A DNA stretch of 64,000 bases from Nemania diffusa (GCA_038501195.1 JBBPUQ010000001.1:7068001-7132000); one strand, 5' to 3'. Shown: positions 14,335 through 27,600, counted from the stretch's first letter. Notes: generated by a model from the letters alone, not told the origin. Numbers and translations: made by a program.

Positions 14335-14823
14335 TATTTTAATAACGTAGCAATAAAAGTAAACGCTAAATTAAACAGTATTATTTATAAAGTTGCTAAT
14401 ACTAATATATACAATTTGTTTTTTAACTGTTTTACTATAATAATTAGCGTTAATATTAGTTATATTAGCTATAAAAGTGCTTTGTTATTAATAGCTGCAA
14501 TTACTGTTTTATTAAACAGATATACTACTTAGTACGCTGTGTTTTGTAAAAGTAATAGTTAGCAAGCTGAGATTTTACAGCTGTTAGTTTTGTAAGCTTT
14601 GTTTTTATATTTATTAAAACATTGGATAAGTATTTATAAAGTAGCGCTTTAATATATATATTATTTGTACAATAGTGTTAGCAAAAGCTAGTTCTAGTTA
14701 GTTTTTGCTACAGAAGTTGTAAAAATATACTATATTTTTAAAAAGTACAATGCTACTAATTCTAAAATTACAGTAATTATTATAACTAAGCAGTATTATA
14801 TTTGCTTTTTTTTTAAACTATAA
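14335..14823 (+). pseudogene. Decayed reading frame, family not recognised
   Basis: One frame runs for about 163 codons without a frameshift and has only six internal stops, all TAA or TAG, where random sequence of this composition would have about fifteen. The first 60 or so codons are fully open (rich in Ile, Asn, Ala, Val). The stops are compatible with mutated Gln or Trp codons. There is no start codon, no signal peptide and no motif that I recognise. It is most likely a fragment of a RIP-mutated mobile-element protein. A chance open stretch cannot be excluded in DNA this AT-rich. Confidence 0.4.
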
Positions 14824-17470
14824 AACTTAACTATTAGTAATAAAAATAGCAACTTTTTATTAAAAACTTTAATTAAATACAATATAACTTATTTTTATTA
14901 CTTCGACTTTTATTTATGTTTATATATTACTATTTAAAGTATTGCTTAATTTATATATTATTAAGTTATTTATAATAATATAAAAGTTACTTCTAATAAA
15001 CTATAGCAACTGCTTTATATATAATATTACTAGTTTATACATTTAACAATTTTAGTATTTTTTTATTTAGCAGTTTATTATGTTTACTTTGTTTATAACT
15101 GTGTTAAATTATATAATTTAATAGTATTAAATATAGGATTAAATATTAACAAAAAAATAAGATATTTTTTTATTAAGCACTTTTTAGCAGTTTTTGCAGA
15201 ATTAATTAAACTGTTTTTATTACTACTTATATATTAAAAAAACTTAAAAAAAAAAAATGTTAGCTTTATAAATACAACTATATAATATATTTAACTTTTT
15301 AGTTTAACTATATTATTTAAATTTAACAAACATTATTTTAATTTTATATTTTTTTAAATTTTATTTTAGCTGCAGTTGATAACAGCTATTTTAAATCAAA
15401 ATATATATTAGTGTTGTTTTTTTAAAATTAGTATCTATATACAGCAATTTTTTCAGTTACTACATTTATATAGCAAATATTCCGTAGATTTCGCTTAGAT
15501 ATAACATTTAACCTGTTAGCAAACTATTATAGTAAATTAGACTATTAAAATGTTTTATATAGTATTCAACTATTAAACCAATTAGCTAATTTCTAGTAAC
15601 TTAGTAGAGCTTTTTTGCAATTGATTTAACTTGATCAAAACAGAAAAAAAAACAAAAAAACTAAACGACTTGTTGATTTATAGCTGCTTTACTACATATT
15701 TTGTTTTTTATAAGCAGCTAATATTATTAAAATTAAAATATTGACAAAAATACTATTTTAATAAAAGCTCTTTTATATATAGTTCTAACTTTTATATTAT
15801 TTATAGATTTGTTTAACTTTTTTATTTATTTATTTTAAGCTTTATATTTTCTTTTGTTATTTTTTAGCTATTTTTAATTAATTAGTAATTTATTTAGCTT
15901 AGTACTAAATAAAAAATAAATAATATTAAATTTAAACTTTAAATACTAAATCTTTATAATACTTTAAAATTAATAAAAGTTAAATAATTAATTAAAGATT
16001 TTAATATACTATTTATTTCTGCTTTTTAATAGTATATAATATATATAGCCTGTTTATTATAGTGTTACAGTACTTATAGCGTTAACTAACAATATATAGA
16101 GTTTTTAATGTAATATAATTAATATATTAAGCGTTAAATAAATTGTGTTTAAAAGTACAAACGAAATAAAGCATATAGAGTATATTATATTTTAGTAAAC
16201 TAATAATAAGTAGCTTAATTATATTTAAAGATTTTAAAGTAAAAAAAACAAGCTTTAGAAATAGCAATTTTATATTTGTAATATTTTTAACTTGTAAAGC
16301 TTAGTTTATACAACTTTTTGTAAAATTTTTGTTTTTAAGCTATTTAAATATATAAAAAGTAATTAAACTAAACCTGACTTAATTAATCAACTTTATTTTC
16401 TGCAGCTATATTATCGATACTGTTGCGATTTTTTTTAGTTAAGTTATAGCTGTTTTTAGTACACTTTTAATTTGTTTGTAAATTAAATAAAAACAACGCA
16501 AATATATAAAATAACTAGAATTAACTAAAGTATATATAAAAATTAACACAGAAATCAACTTAGCTTTTTATTCTAAACTTTTAGTGCTAAAAGTAACAGA
16601 CTTGTTTTTTATTTTTTTTAATATGCAGTTTTAGTTCCTACAAAAATTTTTACTTTATAGCTTTTGCTAAGTTTTAAAAAATAATTACACTAGTAATTTT
16701 ATATAGTTTGTTGTATAGCTCGTATAGCTATTTAGTTAAATAGTCGCTTTTAGCTACTTAAAGTTTTGTTAGCTATTTGTATAATATTTTAAGATTTTAT
16801 AGTAGCTATATAATATATAAAATATACTTAAGTTTAAATTGCTAAAAACTAAGCTATTCAAACTAAAATATATATACAGGAAAAATTACGCTAAAGCAGT
16901 TTAGTTAAAAAAGTTATAACTAATAAACTATTTGTAACTAGTTAAAGTTTTAAATTTAAGCTGCTGTACTATATTTACTTAAGCTGAAGCTATAAGCAAC
17001 TTAGATTTTATAGTTTATTAAAAGAGTATATTAATAGTTATAGTTAATATTTTTGAAAATAATAAATCTAAAAAATAACTGTTTGATTTTTTTTTTTTAT
17101 TGTTTAGTTTGTAAATTTACTTTGTTATTAAGCTTTCAACTGAAGTATAAACTGAATAAACTTTTTATTTTTATATAAAATAGTAATTAAAAGTTTGATT
17201 AAGCTTTTGCTACAAATACTTCTATGCAAGCTTAGATTTTTACATTTGTTATTTAGCTGCGTTACTTAATGCTAAGCATTGTATTTATTAAGTAACGTTT
17301 TTTTGTAGCACTTTATTATATAAAACTACTGTAAAAAAAGGTGCAGCTTTAAAACAGCTTTTTTGCAGTGTTTTTGTTTATATATAAGTGGTTAATAAAA
17401 AAACATTTTGTAAAAAATATAGGCTGCTTTGCTAGTTTGAAAGTTTATAGCTTGTTAAAGTAAAATATAG
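14824..17470. other. AT-rich DNA, nothing recognised
   Basis: Stops are frequent in all frames. There are no tandem repeats or long inverted repeats, and no match to the dispersed families found elsewhere in this window. Confidence 0.45.
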
Positions 17471-17800
17471 CAAGGAGCTGTTCTAAAAGTATAATCTGTG
17501 TTTAAGATTACGTTTAATCGAAGGTTTTATTAATTTGCAATATTTAATATAGCTTAAGCAGAATTACTGGGCTTTTAAGCTCTTAGGACTAGTAAGCAAG
17601 GGTTATAAGTGCTATTAAAGAGTTTTTAGCTAGCTTATTTAAAAACTTAAAGCAAGCTTTGTTTTTTAAACTTATTTACTTTATATTAGAAAGCTTTTAA
17701 TAAATAGTACAATAAATGTAGTTTATAAAATCGCTAACTTTTTTAATGCTTGTTTTGCTATTACTTTTTTTTATATATATAGCTGTTTTATGATTTAAAA
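17471..17800 (+). pseudogene. Weak decayed reading frame
   Basis: The frame beginning Lys-Glu-Leu-Phe has about six internal TAA/TAG stops in 110 codons and a final open stretch of some 45 codons rich in Ile, Phe, Leu and Cys. Downstream, near 17,893-17,913, another frame reads TRSGRPA, reminiscent of the linker of Tc1/mariner-type HTH transposases and followed by LxxAV-like residues. The local GC content is higher there (GATCGGGGCGCCCAGC). I cannot connect the two frames, and no DDE core was recognised. Confidence 0.25.
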
Positions 17801-19740
17801 GTAATAAATTTAGATTTGTTAAAGCAGTAAACTTATAGTATTATCTTTTAGTATGTATTAATAAGGGCATATATACTGCGCATATAAAAGGCACAAGATC
17901 GGGGCGCCCAGCAATAGTAATTTCTTAATACTAAACAGTTTATAAAGCAGTAAACACTATATAGCGCTTATTGCTTTATACTGCAGTTGTTATAAAATTA
18001 ATAAACAAAAAAAGCTGCTAGTTAATACTATAAACTATAAAATATTAATACAGATTGCTATAACTAATATTTTTATTACATTTAAAAACAACTATTTTTA
18101 CTTTTATTTTTATATTTGATTTAGCTATATTTAGTAATTAAAGCATATTTAAAAAGTCCAAGTCGAAGTTATTATAAGTAGATTTATATATAACACTTTT
18201 TGTACAGTTTAAAATAACTTATAACTTAGTTGTTATTTTTAACAAAGTAAGCTATAATTTAGCTTAGTATTAACAAACAATATTTATTAAAAGTTCGAGT
18301 TGATTGTTTAACTACGTTGCTATTTATTTATAGTTTTTTAAAAAATTATAGCTTGTAACATATTTAAATGTACAAAAATCAGAAGCATAGTTTATTAAGC
18401 ACTAATTAAAAAGTTTTATATTATTAAAACTAAACAGCTTTTTACTTCGATTTTTTCTATTTGTATTACTTTGTTTTTTTTAACATAAAGTTAAAAAAGT
18501 AGTAAAATCGCTATAACTAATTATTTGAATTATAGCTTTATAGCTTCTACTTTTAAAGCTCGGGCGTTTTTGTGTTAGTAATAACAATATAGTACAAGTA
18601 TTAAAGCAGCGGGTTAAAAAAAGTACTAGCTCTAATGCGTGTTTTTTAATGAACTTACTACTAGTATTACTAGTAAAATATTGTATAAGCAAATAGGTTA
18701 AAATATAAAGCGGCAAAAATGCAAAAGTAAAAAAATAAAAAGATATAATAAGTAAAAAAAGTAAAAGTGCATATGTTTATACAGTAGCAAATAAAACTGA
18801 TATAACAGGATTAAATAAAAAAAAAGCATAAAAAGTTAGTAGTATATTAAAGTTTAATATTTTTATATTATAGTTTTTATTATAATTTTATTAGTAAAAA
18901 GTAATAAATAAACAAATATTAATTATTTTATTGCACTATTTGAAGTTTTTTAACAGTTAACTAAACTATTAAGCACTTTTATATATTTTGAATATTTGTT
19001 TATATTATATAAGCGTTTATATTTTAACAAATATTTATACAAGCATTTTTTTTTTAGTTTTGTTAACAACTTGCATTTTTTGAGCTAGTAACTTAGCTAC
19101 AGCTATTAATATTTTAATTAATAAACTTTTTAATTTATACATAAGCTACTGTTTAACTACATTCTTAATTAAACTTTTTTTTTTAAAATAATTATTTAAA
19201 AATATATATGCTTTTTTATTTGTAGCTTATATAGCTTTTTATTTTTTTAATTAATTGTTGTTTTTTTTTGTTAAAATTTATAGCTGCTTTTAATAATTTA
19301 AACAATAATATATTTTTTTTTTAAACTTTATTTCTTTTTACTTTTTTTTTTTTTTTTGCTTTATTTGTATTTTAAGTATTTAGCAAGTTTTTTTTAATAC
19401 TTTTTTTTTATTTTTAGCAAAAGCTTATTATTGCATTTTTGCGTTTTTATATTTAAATAACTTTGGGATTATATACTTTAATATGTTTTTTAAAAGTTGT
19501 TGTTTTAACACTTGAAACTATTAAACTAAACTTAAATTGGACTAAAAAGTTTTTAGTTTTTACTACTTTAGCTTTTTTTTAAAACTTTAAAAGTTTAACA
19601 AACTAAAAAATATTAATAATATTTAGCTTATTAGCGAAAAAGTTAGCAAAATAAAATTTTACAATTTATAAAATACTGTAAATTTTTTAAAAACTTTATA
19701 ATTTGTACAACTTTTTGCTAATTTATTATATTATAAATCT
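17801..19740. other. AT-rich DNA with a GC-richer island at 17,885-17,915
   Basis: Apart from the GC-richer island noted with the preceding frame, this stretch holds a 78-codon minus-strand ORF (18,480-18,716, first residues MPLYILTYLL) with no motif I can assign. Its flanks are dense in stops. T-rich runs occur at 19,260-19,400. Confidence 0.4.
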
Positions 19741-20040
19741 TTGTATATTTTTAATTCTAAATTTTTAATAGTGTTGCTAAAAGTTGCTATATCTGCTAAA
19801 TTATATATTCGGATATTTTTTAAAACTTTAGTATGTTTGTTTTTATTTTTACAAATATTTAAAAAACATTTAAAAAAAACGCTGTTTTTCGTTTTTTTTA
19901 CGTTAAAGCGAGTTAAAGCAGCTTTTGGAACAAATATATCTTTAGTTTTGTATGCAATTGTTGCTAGTTTAAAGCTTTTTATATTTAATAATTTAGTATA
20001 TTTAATACTGTTATTTGCAAAATTTACAAACTTTGCTTAA
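19741..20040 (+). pseudogene. Open 99-codon frame, unrecognised
   Basis: Fully open for 99 codons, starting at a TTG rather than an ATG, and rich in Leu, Phe, Ile and Lys with a small basic stretch (LKRVKAAFGTNISLVLYAI). In the opposite direction one frame shows Cys pairs, but it has about 18 stops per 100 codons, so the plus strand is preferred. Hydrophobic segments could suggest a membrane protein, but T-rich DNA produces these by default. A fragment of a decayed gene is possible; chance is also possible. Confidence 0.25.
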
Positions 20041-21191
20041 TATAGTCCAGTTTATAAAATAAAACTAGTATATAGCTTTTTTTCGAGTGTATATTTATTT
20101 CTAGTTTTGTTTAAAAAGCTTGTAAAAACTGTAAGTTTAGTGTTTAAAAAGCTAGTTGTATTTAGAACTGCAATAATTTAGTAATTAATTACTTAAAAGT
20201 ATATTACTAAAATGCTAAGCTAACATTATATATTTATTTTAATACTAATGCTGTTAAATTTACTATTTTTAACTTTGCTGCTTAAGCAATAATAAAACAT
20301 TATATTAAAAAATTAACTAGTAAAAAGAAATAGTTAAATAAATAAAAGCTATTTAAAACATATATTTTAAAAACTTTTTTTTTTTTAAATTAATAACGCT
20401 GTAAATATTTTATTTAATATATATTATAGCAAGTTTTCAAAATTAAAATTTAGTTCTTTATTACTAATACTACTTTTTACAAATTGTTAAAAAAGCACCG
20501 AAACTAGTATATAAAGTATAAAAGCAAAAATTATAAAAAAAACTTATTTTAAATTTATATATTACTAAAATATTTATTAGTTTAACTAAAATAATAATTT
20601 AAATAAGATTTTTGTTATTTATATTTTTTTGTTTAGTAATAAATAAAAGCTTTTGATTGTTTTATAGTTTAATATTTATAGCTTATTTTAAAATAAACTG
20701 CTAGTAATACTAAAGTTAACTTATTATTATTGTATAAAAAAAAAAGTCTTATTTAAATTTGCGAAGTTTATTTTATTGGTTTATATAAATCAAGCTTAAG
20801 TCTATACTATAGTTTTGCTTTTTTTAAAGTTTAATACTATAACACAGCTTTTGTTATTTTTGCTTTTAGTTGAGCTGTTACAAACTTTATACTTGGTTTT
20901 TTATTTTCTGCTTTATTACTAGTTTTTATAGCTTTACTAAAGTTATTTAGCAGTTTTAAACTATTAGTACTTTATACTATAGTTTATATATACTTTTATA
21001 TATTTAAAAGCTTTTTGTATTTGCTTTTATTATAAGTAAAGTAGTACTTTAATTAACTAATAGTAAATTAAACCGATTTAAAAAAAGCAGCTGTTTTTTA
21101 TAAAAATTAAAAAATAAAGTAATCAGTTTTTATTTATTAAAAAAAAAACTAGATTATAATTACAATGTTTTTTTTTTATATAATATATAAT
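20041..21191. other. AT-rich DNA, nothing recognised
   Basis: No frame, tandem repeat or dispersed family is visible. Confidence 0.45.
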
Positions 21192-21492
21192 AAAACAGTA
21201 TATATAACACTGTTACAAAAAAGTTGTGTTAATTAAGTTATTAAAACTTTAAATGTTTTGTTTTATTATTTATTATTTAGTAAAAAAACAGTTTTTTATT
21301 AAAAAAAATATGTAGTATTAATAGTTTTTATATTAGCTAATTAAGTTATTAAGCAGTTTATATAAAGGTTTTGTTATATTAATATTATTTAATTGCTTTA
21401 TTAAACTATTTGTTTTGTTGTTTTAAATTTTTAGGTATAATTAAAATAGCTAGAGCTAGTTTTTTAAAGTGTATTGTGTATATATTGTACAT
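21192..21492 (+). repeat. Dispersed ~300-bp repeat, copy 3
   Basis: Begins TAAAACAGTATATATAACA, carries AATTAAGTTATTAAAACTT and ends TAGAGCTAGTTTTTTAAAG plus a TATATATTGTACA word. It pairs with copy 2 at 7654 over its full length. Confidence 0.65.
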
Positions 21493-22226
21493 TTTGTTGT
21501 AATAATATAAAGCAAATTTTGTTATTGCTTAGATTATTTAGTTAATTATTTCAAGCAATGGATATAATAAAACAAAGTATATAATATATATATATATACT
21601 ATGTATTTTAAAGAACTAACTATAGTTATATAAATTACTTTTAGAGATTTGAAGCTTAAAAAAACAGTAAATAAGTAATGTAAACATATATTTAGGAGTA
21701 GCAAACTTTTGGAAAGGTTGTATAAAAAGTGTACTAATTATTTTTAGTACTAGTTTTAGCTAACTATTTTAAATAAAAAAAAAAAAAACTAAGCTTTAAT
21801 AACTTAATTAATTTAACTTTTATATAGTTAAGCTATTTATATTGTTTTAATAAATAAGTTATTTAATTAAAAGTTTTTTTTTAATTAATTCGAATAAAAA
21901 AAATAAAGTAGCTATTATTTAATTAAGTTTATCTGTAGTTATTGCAGCTTAGTATATTTTTATAAGAACTTTTTTTGTTTATTTGTTTAAAATGTATTTT
22001 TAAATTTGGTATTATTTAAGCTTATTTGTTTGTGTTTATTACTATTGAAAGTTTTTTTAATCTAGTAATTAAAAAGCATGCTAATTTATAAAAAGGGTTT
22101 TTTTTGTTGCTAATATTAATATTAAGCTTTCTGTTATATAAAAGTGTTAATGTATTTTTTTACAAACAGTTTTTAGTTTTGTAAGTATTTTGTTAATAAT
22201 GTATTTTTTATATAGCGATTTAGTAA
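21493..22226. other. AT-rich DNA, nothing recognised
   Basis: It contains TATATA blocks (about 21,575-21,600) and an A13 run near 21,776. No reading frame is supported. Confidence 0.45.
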
Positions 22227-22665
22227 ACTTTATTAATATCTTTTTGCTGTTACTTTTGCTGGCGCACTTGTACAGTAATTATGTCCTTAGTACTTTCGAC
22301 TTTATTTCAGTTCAAGCTTTTTTGTAGTAAAATAGTGTTTTTAATACATATAGTAAGTAGTTTTGTATAAGCTAGCTCATATGTATTATATTTACAATAT
22401 TTAATAAAAGTGCGATTTGTTTAAGCAATAGCGTTTAAGTTATTCGACTAGCCCTTTTTTAAACTGTTTGTTAATTTAATTAAGCTTTTTTTTAAAAGAA
22501 TATGTTTTTTTTTAATAAGTTTTTGAGATTTTATATGCTATATTAAACTAAAAATTAATTTATACTTTAGTTTTGTAGTAGCTGTTTTATTTTTACTTTT
22601 AGATTTAGAGCTACTGTTGTATTTTAGTTTAACTAAAATATTGTGCTGCTTAAAGATTTTGTAGC
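22227..22665 (+). pseudogene. Decayed reading frame, family not recognised
   Basis: About 145 codons in one uninterrupted frame contain only about five stops, including one TGA, roughly a third of the number expected. The stretch is slightly richer in G and C than its surroundings and includes CWRTC near the start and a Leu-rich end (LLLDLELLLYF). No start codon, domain or neighbour indicates a function. It is probably mobile-element coding sequence after RIP. Confidence 0.35.
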
Positions 22666-22998
22666 TTAAAAATATATAAACGCTTAATACAGTTTAATTT
22701 TATATAGTTCTAGCTTTAATATATTTTAAAAACTTGCAACAAGTGTTAATATAATCATTTTATAGAAGCATAGTTTAAATATTTACAACTAAAAATACTA
22801 GAAAGTTTATAAGTATATTTTAGTAATGTTTTTTATTTGATTTTCTTTTTTTAAATTTTTAACATATAAAGCATAACTTAATTGTTATAAAAACATTATT
22901 ATAAATATTTCTTTAGTAGTACTGCTGTATAAACTAATAAATAGTATATTTTTTGCTTTAATATAAAAAGTTACTATTATGTACTAGTATATAATCAA
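22666..22998. other. AT-rich DNA, nothing recognised
   Basis: A short spacer between a decayed frame and a MITE-like repeat. Confidence 0.4.
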
Positions 22999-23356
22999 AT
23001 TTAGCAAGTAAAATTGAACCAGTATAACTAAAACAATTTTAAAAAATATATTAAAGTAAAGCTTACTGAATATTTTAGTTACTTTAGCTTTTTGATTTTT
23101 AAGCTTTATATATATATATATACTTTTAGTAAACGCTAATTTCGGGCTTGGTACTTTGTACTTAAGCTTCGATTTTGTAATCGCTTTCGCTTGTTTGTAA
23201 TAGTAAATGTTTACAATAAGTAGTAATTTTAGTAAGTAGTGTTGTAAGCAGTAGAAAAGCTTTTGTAAAAGCTTTTTATTAAGCTTTTTTATTAAGTAAG
23301 CTAAGCTTATTTAAATAAAGTTTATAGCTTAACTTTTTAAGTTTGCTTTATTAGAT
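22999..23356 (+). mobile_element. MITE-like repeat, copy 1
   Basis: Member of a three-copy family that also lies at 34,109-34,462 (inverted) and 63,366-63,702 (same orientation). Shared words are AATTGAACC (or a variant), TAACTAAAACAATTTTAAAA, TATTTTAGTTACTTT, TTTTTGATTTTTAAGCT, a TATATA run, GATTTTGTAAT and GCAAAAGCTTTT-type words. The ends are short inverted repeats, clearest in copy 3 as GTTTAGTAAA; in this copy they are degraded (TTTAGCAAG at the start, CTTTATTAGA at the end). It has no coding capacity. A non-autonomous DNA transposon is the best guess; a solo LTR is the alternative. Confidence 0.7.
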
Positions 23357-23774
23357 TTACTTATACTATTATAGTTACTATTGTAAATTTTATATCATTG
23401 AAAATAAAATAACAAAGTATATTTTCTTTTTTTTTTTTAAAACGTTTTTTTTTATTAAATATAATTTACTTTATTAATATTTATATATATAATATTTAAA
23501 CTATATTATATAATTAAACTATGTTTTTTGTATATTATTTTTTTTTTTTTTTAGCAATAAGTTTTTTTGTATATAAAATAAAGCTAAAAAAAGTGTTAAA
23601 ATCCAAAAGCTATAATTTAAAAAAATGCTAGTATATTTGTATATACCTTTTTTACTTATATATTAAAAAAGACTTTTTTTTTTTTTTAAGCTTTAGTTTG
23701 TTAAAATATATACTACTAGTTATATACTACTTATTATATTATACCTAACTTATAGTTTTTTTTAATCTGTGCTA
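23357..23774. other. AT-rich DNA, nothing recognised
   Basis: It contains several T runs and no frame or repeat match. Confidence 0.4.
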
Positions 23775-23797
23775 GGGAAGGGGGGGGGGAGGGAGGG
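23775..23797 (+). other. G-run tract, candidate G-quadruplex
   Basis: Four G runs (3, 10, 3 and 3) are separated by AA, A and A and followed by CTGCAG. This fits the G3+N1-7 quadruplex pattern on the plus strand. It is by far the most G-rich spot in the window and is flanked by ordinary AT-rich DNA. G in ApG or GpG context is not a preferred RIP target, which may explain its survival. Confidence 0.7.
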
Positions 23798-24444
23798 CTG
23801 CAGTAATATATAGCTACTTAGTTTTTTTTAATTCATTTTTTACTTTTGCATTTTAGCTAATTTTTACTGTATTTAGCTATTGTTACTTTTTTTTCTTTTG
23901 TTGTTGTTTGCTTTTTAAAACCTTATATATAAACAAGTGTATGTTTATAAGTCTATAGGTACTATTGTATTTATTTAAACAATAGACTTTTTTTTATGCC
24001 TTTTTTTACAATTGTAATATTTTAATTATAAAACAACTGTTGGACCTTTTGCTAATAAGTTCCTTTGTAGTCTTGTTGTATAAAACTCGGGTTTATTTAA
24101 ACCTATACTTGCTTTTTTGTTGTACATATTTTTAACTTTTTTTATAAACTCCTACTTATATATATTTCAACTTTGAACTTTTATACTAACTTTTTTTTTT
24201 ACTATTTATTTCAAAGTGCAGTTTAAAGTATAAATTATAACTAGTTATATATTATAATTTAGTTTATACAATTTGTATATAGTACTATTTTTATTTATAT
24301 TATTTACAAGCTTTATATTTTAATCAGACTTTGCTATAGTTATATTAATATTGATTTATTTAAAAGCGAACAAGCTTTTTTTTTATGTTTAGCTTGATTT
24401 AACTTTTATATATTTATTACTAAAAACAAAATTATTAAACTTAA

Positions 24445-24600
24445 GTAGCTTTGCTATTTATATTAAAGTAAATATTTAGTAATTTTATTAATTATTTAAA
24501 AATTTAAGTTTTATTATATAAGTTAAAAGCTTATAGCTTTTTTATATATATTAGCATTATATATAAAATATATATATTTCTGTTTTTTAGTTTTAACAAT
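24445..24600 (+). repeat. Left copy of a ~155-bp direct repeat flanking 4.4 kb
   Basis: Matches 28,985-29,140 in the same orientation, sharing TTAGTAATT, TTAATTATTTAAAA, TTTAAGTTTTATT, TATAAGTTA, TTTTATATATATTAGCA and TTTTTAGTTTTAACAA. The two copies differ mostly by transitions. They could be LTRs of one insertion, but I see no TG...CA ends and no recognisable pol in between, so two independent copies of a short repeat are equally possible. Confidence 0.6.
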
Positions 24601-27600
24601 TTATTTTCAGCTTTTATAGCTTATATTGTATTTATTAACAGCTATAGCAGCAATAAGTCAAATAGAAGTATATATCTGTATTTTTTATTAAGTATATTTG
24701 TTACGTTTTAGCAACGTTACTAAAAAAAAGCTAAATGTGATTTTTTGTTAGACGAAAAAAAAGCATTTGTTTATATTTTTGTAAACTTTAGAAGCTTAAA
24801 AAATCTATTTATTAAAATAACAGAAGTTCTTTAATTAACTGCTTTTAATTTTTATAATTACTAAACTATGTTTATATAGCTTATATTTAGTAGAAGTAAC
24901 TATTAATTTAATTAGTTTAAAAATGTTTAGTTTGTTAATTGAGCTACTTTTTATAGAAGTTTTTTTAAAGCTTTAGTATAGCTACTGTTTTGCTACAAAA
25001 ATAATATAACAACGCAAGCTAAAGCAAAAAAAATAAACGTAAGTGTTATAAACGCGCTATATATAAAGCTAACAATTTGCAAAAAATTTTCAAAAAAGTA
25101 CAAGCGGCTAATATAGATTTTGTGCTTTAGTTTGTATATATTACTGAGTAGAAAAAGCTACTAAAACATTGTACTTGGGACTAAAAGTAACAGTTGTATG
25201 TTATTTAAAAGCAGCTAAAAATATTTAAAGCAGATATAATATGTTTCTATGTTTATTACAACAAAGTTGTTGAAAATTACAAAAAGTAAAATAAAAAGCA
25301 CTTTAAAGCTATAATTTTAAGTCTAATTAAAAACTGCTTAAATATAAAAAAACAAGTTTAGCTTAAGTTTTAAAAATAATTAATTTGATATTTTATAAAA
25401 GCTTGAAAGCGAAGTTAAAACATTATATAATAGAACTATTATTTTTATTAGCGTTTTTTTTTTGCTAAACTAGTTTATATTTGTTAATATTGTTACTAAT
25501 AGTAATAGCGACTGTAATTGTTTATTAGTGCAAAAAAAACTTACAATATATAATACTGTTATATTTTTTAACAGCTTTTATAAAACTACTAAGTAAAGAT
25601 ATAATACTAATTAATAATTTTGAAAAGCTAGTTTTGTTTTAAATTTTTAAGCTTTAGTATAAGTATTTACAAGTTGTACTTAAGCTTTAACTAAAACTAA
25701 GCAGCAAAAAGATTTGTTATTTAAAAACTCGGTAAATAAAGTAGTTCTTTATGCAAGCTATAGTAAAAAACAAATTAGTAATATTGTTTATAGTATAAAA
25801 CAGCTATAAATAAAGCAGTAGCGTGCCTATTTTTATTTATATATTTTTTAAGATTATATTTAGCAAATACCCGATAGTAGAAAAAAACTTGCAGCTGCTA
25901 AATAACAAAATAATTTTTTAAAATAAAATAAAGTAAAACATAGTAAATATATAGCAAACACTAGTATATTTGTACTATTTTTGCAAAAGCTAATACTATT
26001 TTAATTAAATAATAGCTTTTTGATTTGTTATATTTAAACAATCGAAAAAAACGCTTGTTTAACTAAATTAATAGAGTTTAATATTTAAATTAGTTAAATT
26101 AACTAAGTAGTTCTAGCAATATATATAAAGTATATAAAGTTGTAAAAATCTAAGAAATAAATAGTTAAATAAGTGTAAGTTTAAAAAAACAAGGTGCTGT
26201 TTAGTTTATTTAAAAACAGAAAGCTTTTTTTTTATTAAAAAAAAAAATAAAATAACAAAAAACATTTTAATAATTAAAAAAATTAATTAGAAATATTTGT
26301 TAAATATTAAATTAAATACGAAATTATTACTTTGTTTATAAATAGCTTTAACAGTATAAATATTTATATAGTATAGCTGTATAAAAAATCAAATTTAAAG
26401 TTTAAAATAAACAATTTTTTATATTTGTAATCGCAAAAAATACAAACAACAAAAAAAAAAGAAATTTATATTGTAGTTTTATTACATACTTGTATAAAAG
26501 TGCTATCTGTTAAAAAATAATATGTTAAAACACTATTGCTACTTTAATAACTAAAGCAGGTGTTACAATATTGTAGCTAATAGTAGTAGAAACAATAGCG
26601 CTTAAACTACTACTTTAAAACATATATTTAAAAATAAAAAATAATTAGATTATATTTTTATATAATTAATAAGTAATTAAGTTTGTAAAAAATAATACTA
26701 AAAAGCTTAATATTAAATTAAAACATATAAATATATAAAATATATAGCTTAAATAATAATATTGCAAAAAATTATTTGATATAATATATTTATTTATTAA
26801 TTAAATAGTTACTAATAGCTATACTAAAAATTTAGCAAAAGTTTAATTTAAATACTTTAAAGTATTAATTAACTTTATAAAAATAAGTTATATATTAAAA
26901 AGAAGTTTTTAAAAATTAACTAAATATAAACTTTTTATTTTTAAGTTATATACTTTTTTAAATAAAGTATAAATAATATTTAAAGTAATTATTAAACTGT
27001 TTAATTAAACTAGCTTTTTAAATATAAATTAACTTTAAACTAATTGTAATATAACTTTAACAAATTTGTTAATAGCGAGTTAATATATTTTAAATTAGTT
27101 AAAATAACAGTAGTAAAACTGTTACTAATAGTACTAGAAGTAGAACTAGCAGCTGCTAATGTAGCATTAAATAAAAGCTGCGTAAAAAAAAAGGGAAAAA
27201 CGTAAACTCTAGCAGAGTTAGCAAGGGCAATATAAGTTTCAGTATTAAAAAACTCCTGCTAAAAAATTATGCTGAAAATACAAACTGCAGTACAAAGTTG
27301 CATAATGTTCTTATATAATTAGCAACAATTTCGAATTAAAAAAACAGCTCAGCTTATTTTTTTAATAAAATTGTATATATTTAAAGCAATAATAAAACAT
27401 AAAGCAATAAAAACTAACTAAAATTAACTACGAACTAGTTAATAATATATATATATATTTAATTTAATAGTTCAATTTATATAACATATAAAAGTATATA
27501 AGTTTAACTGCTAAAATAATATAAATAACAAATATTTACAGCTATATTATAGTATATACTGTTAAATCTTTTAATAATAGCTAAAACAAAACAGCTAATA

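Noticed and set aside
18480..18716. LINE reverse-transcriptase fragment in the 78-codon minus ORF (ARCFNTC-like similarity)
   Set aside because: Only a few residues resemble the LINE motif and no following RT block (YRPI, FxDD) could be found in any nearby frame.
19741..20040. Minus-strand zinc-finger reading (VCKFCK with further Cys)
   Set aside because: It needs about 18 stops per 100 codons to be read as Gln, no better than random, while the plus strand is fully open.
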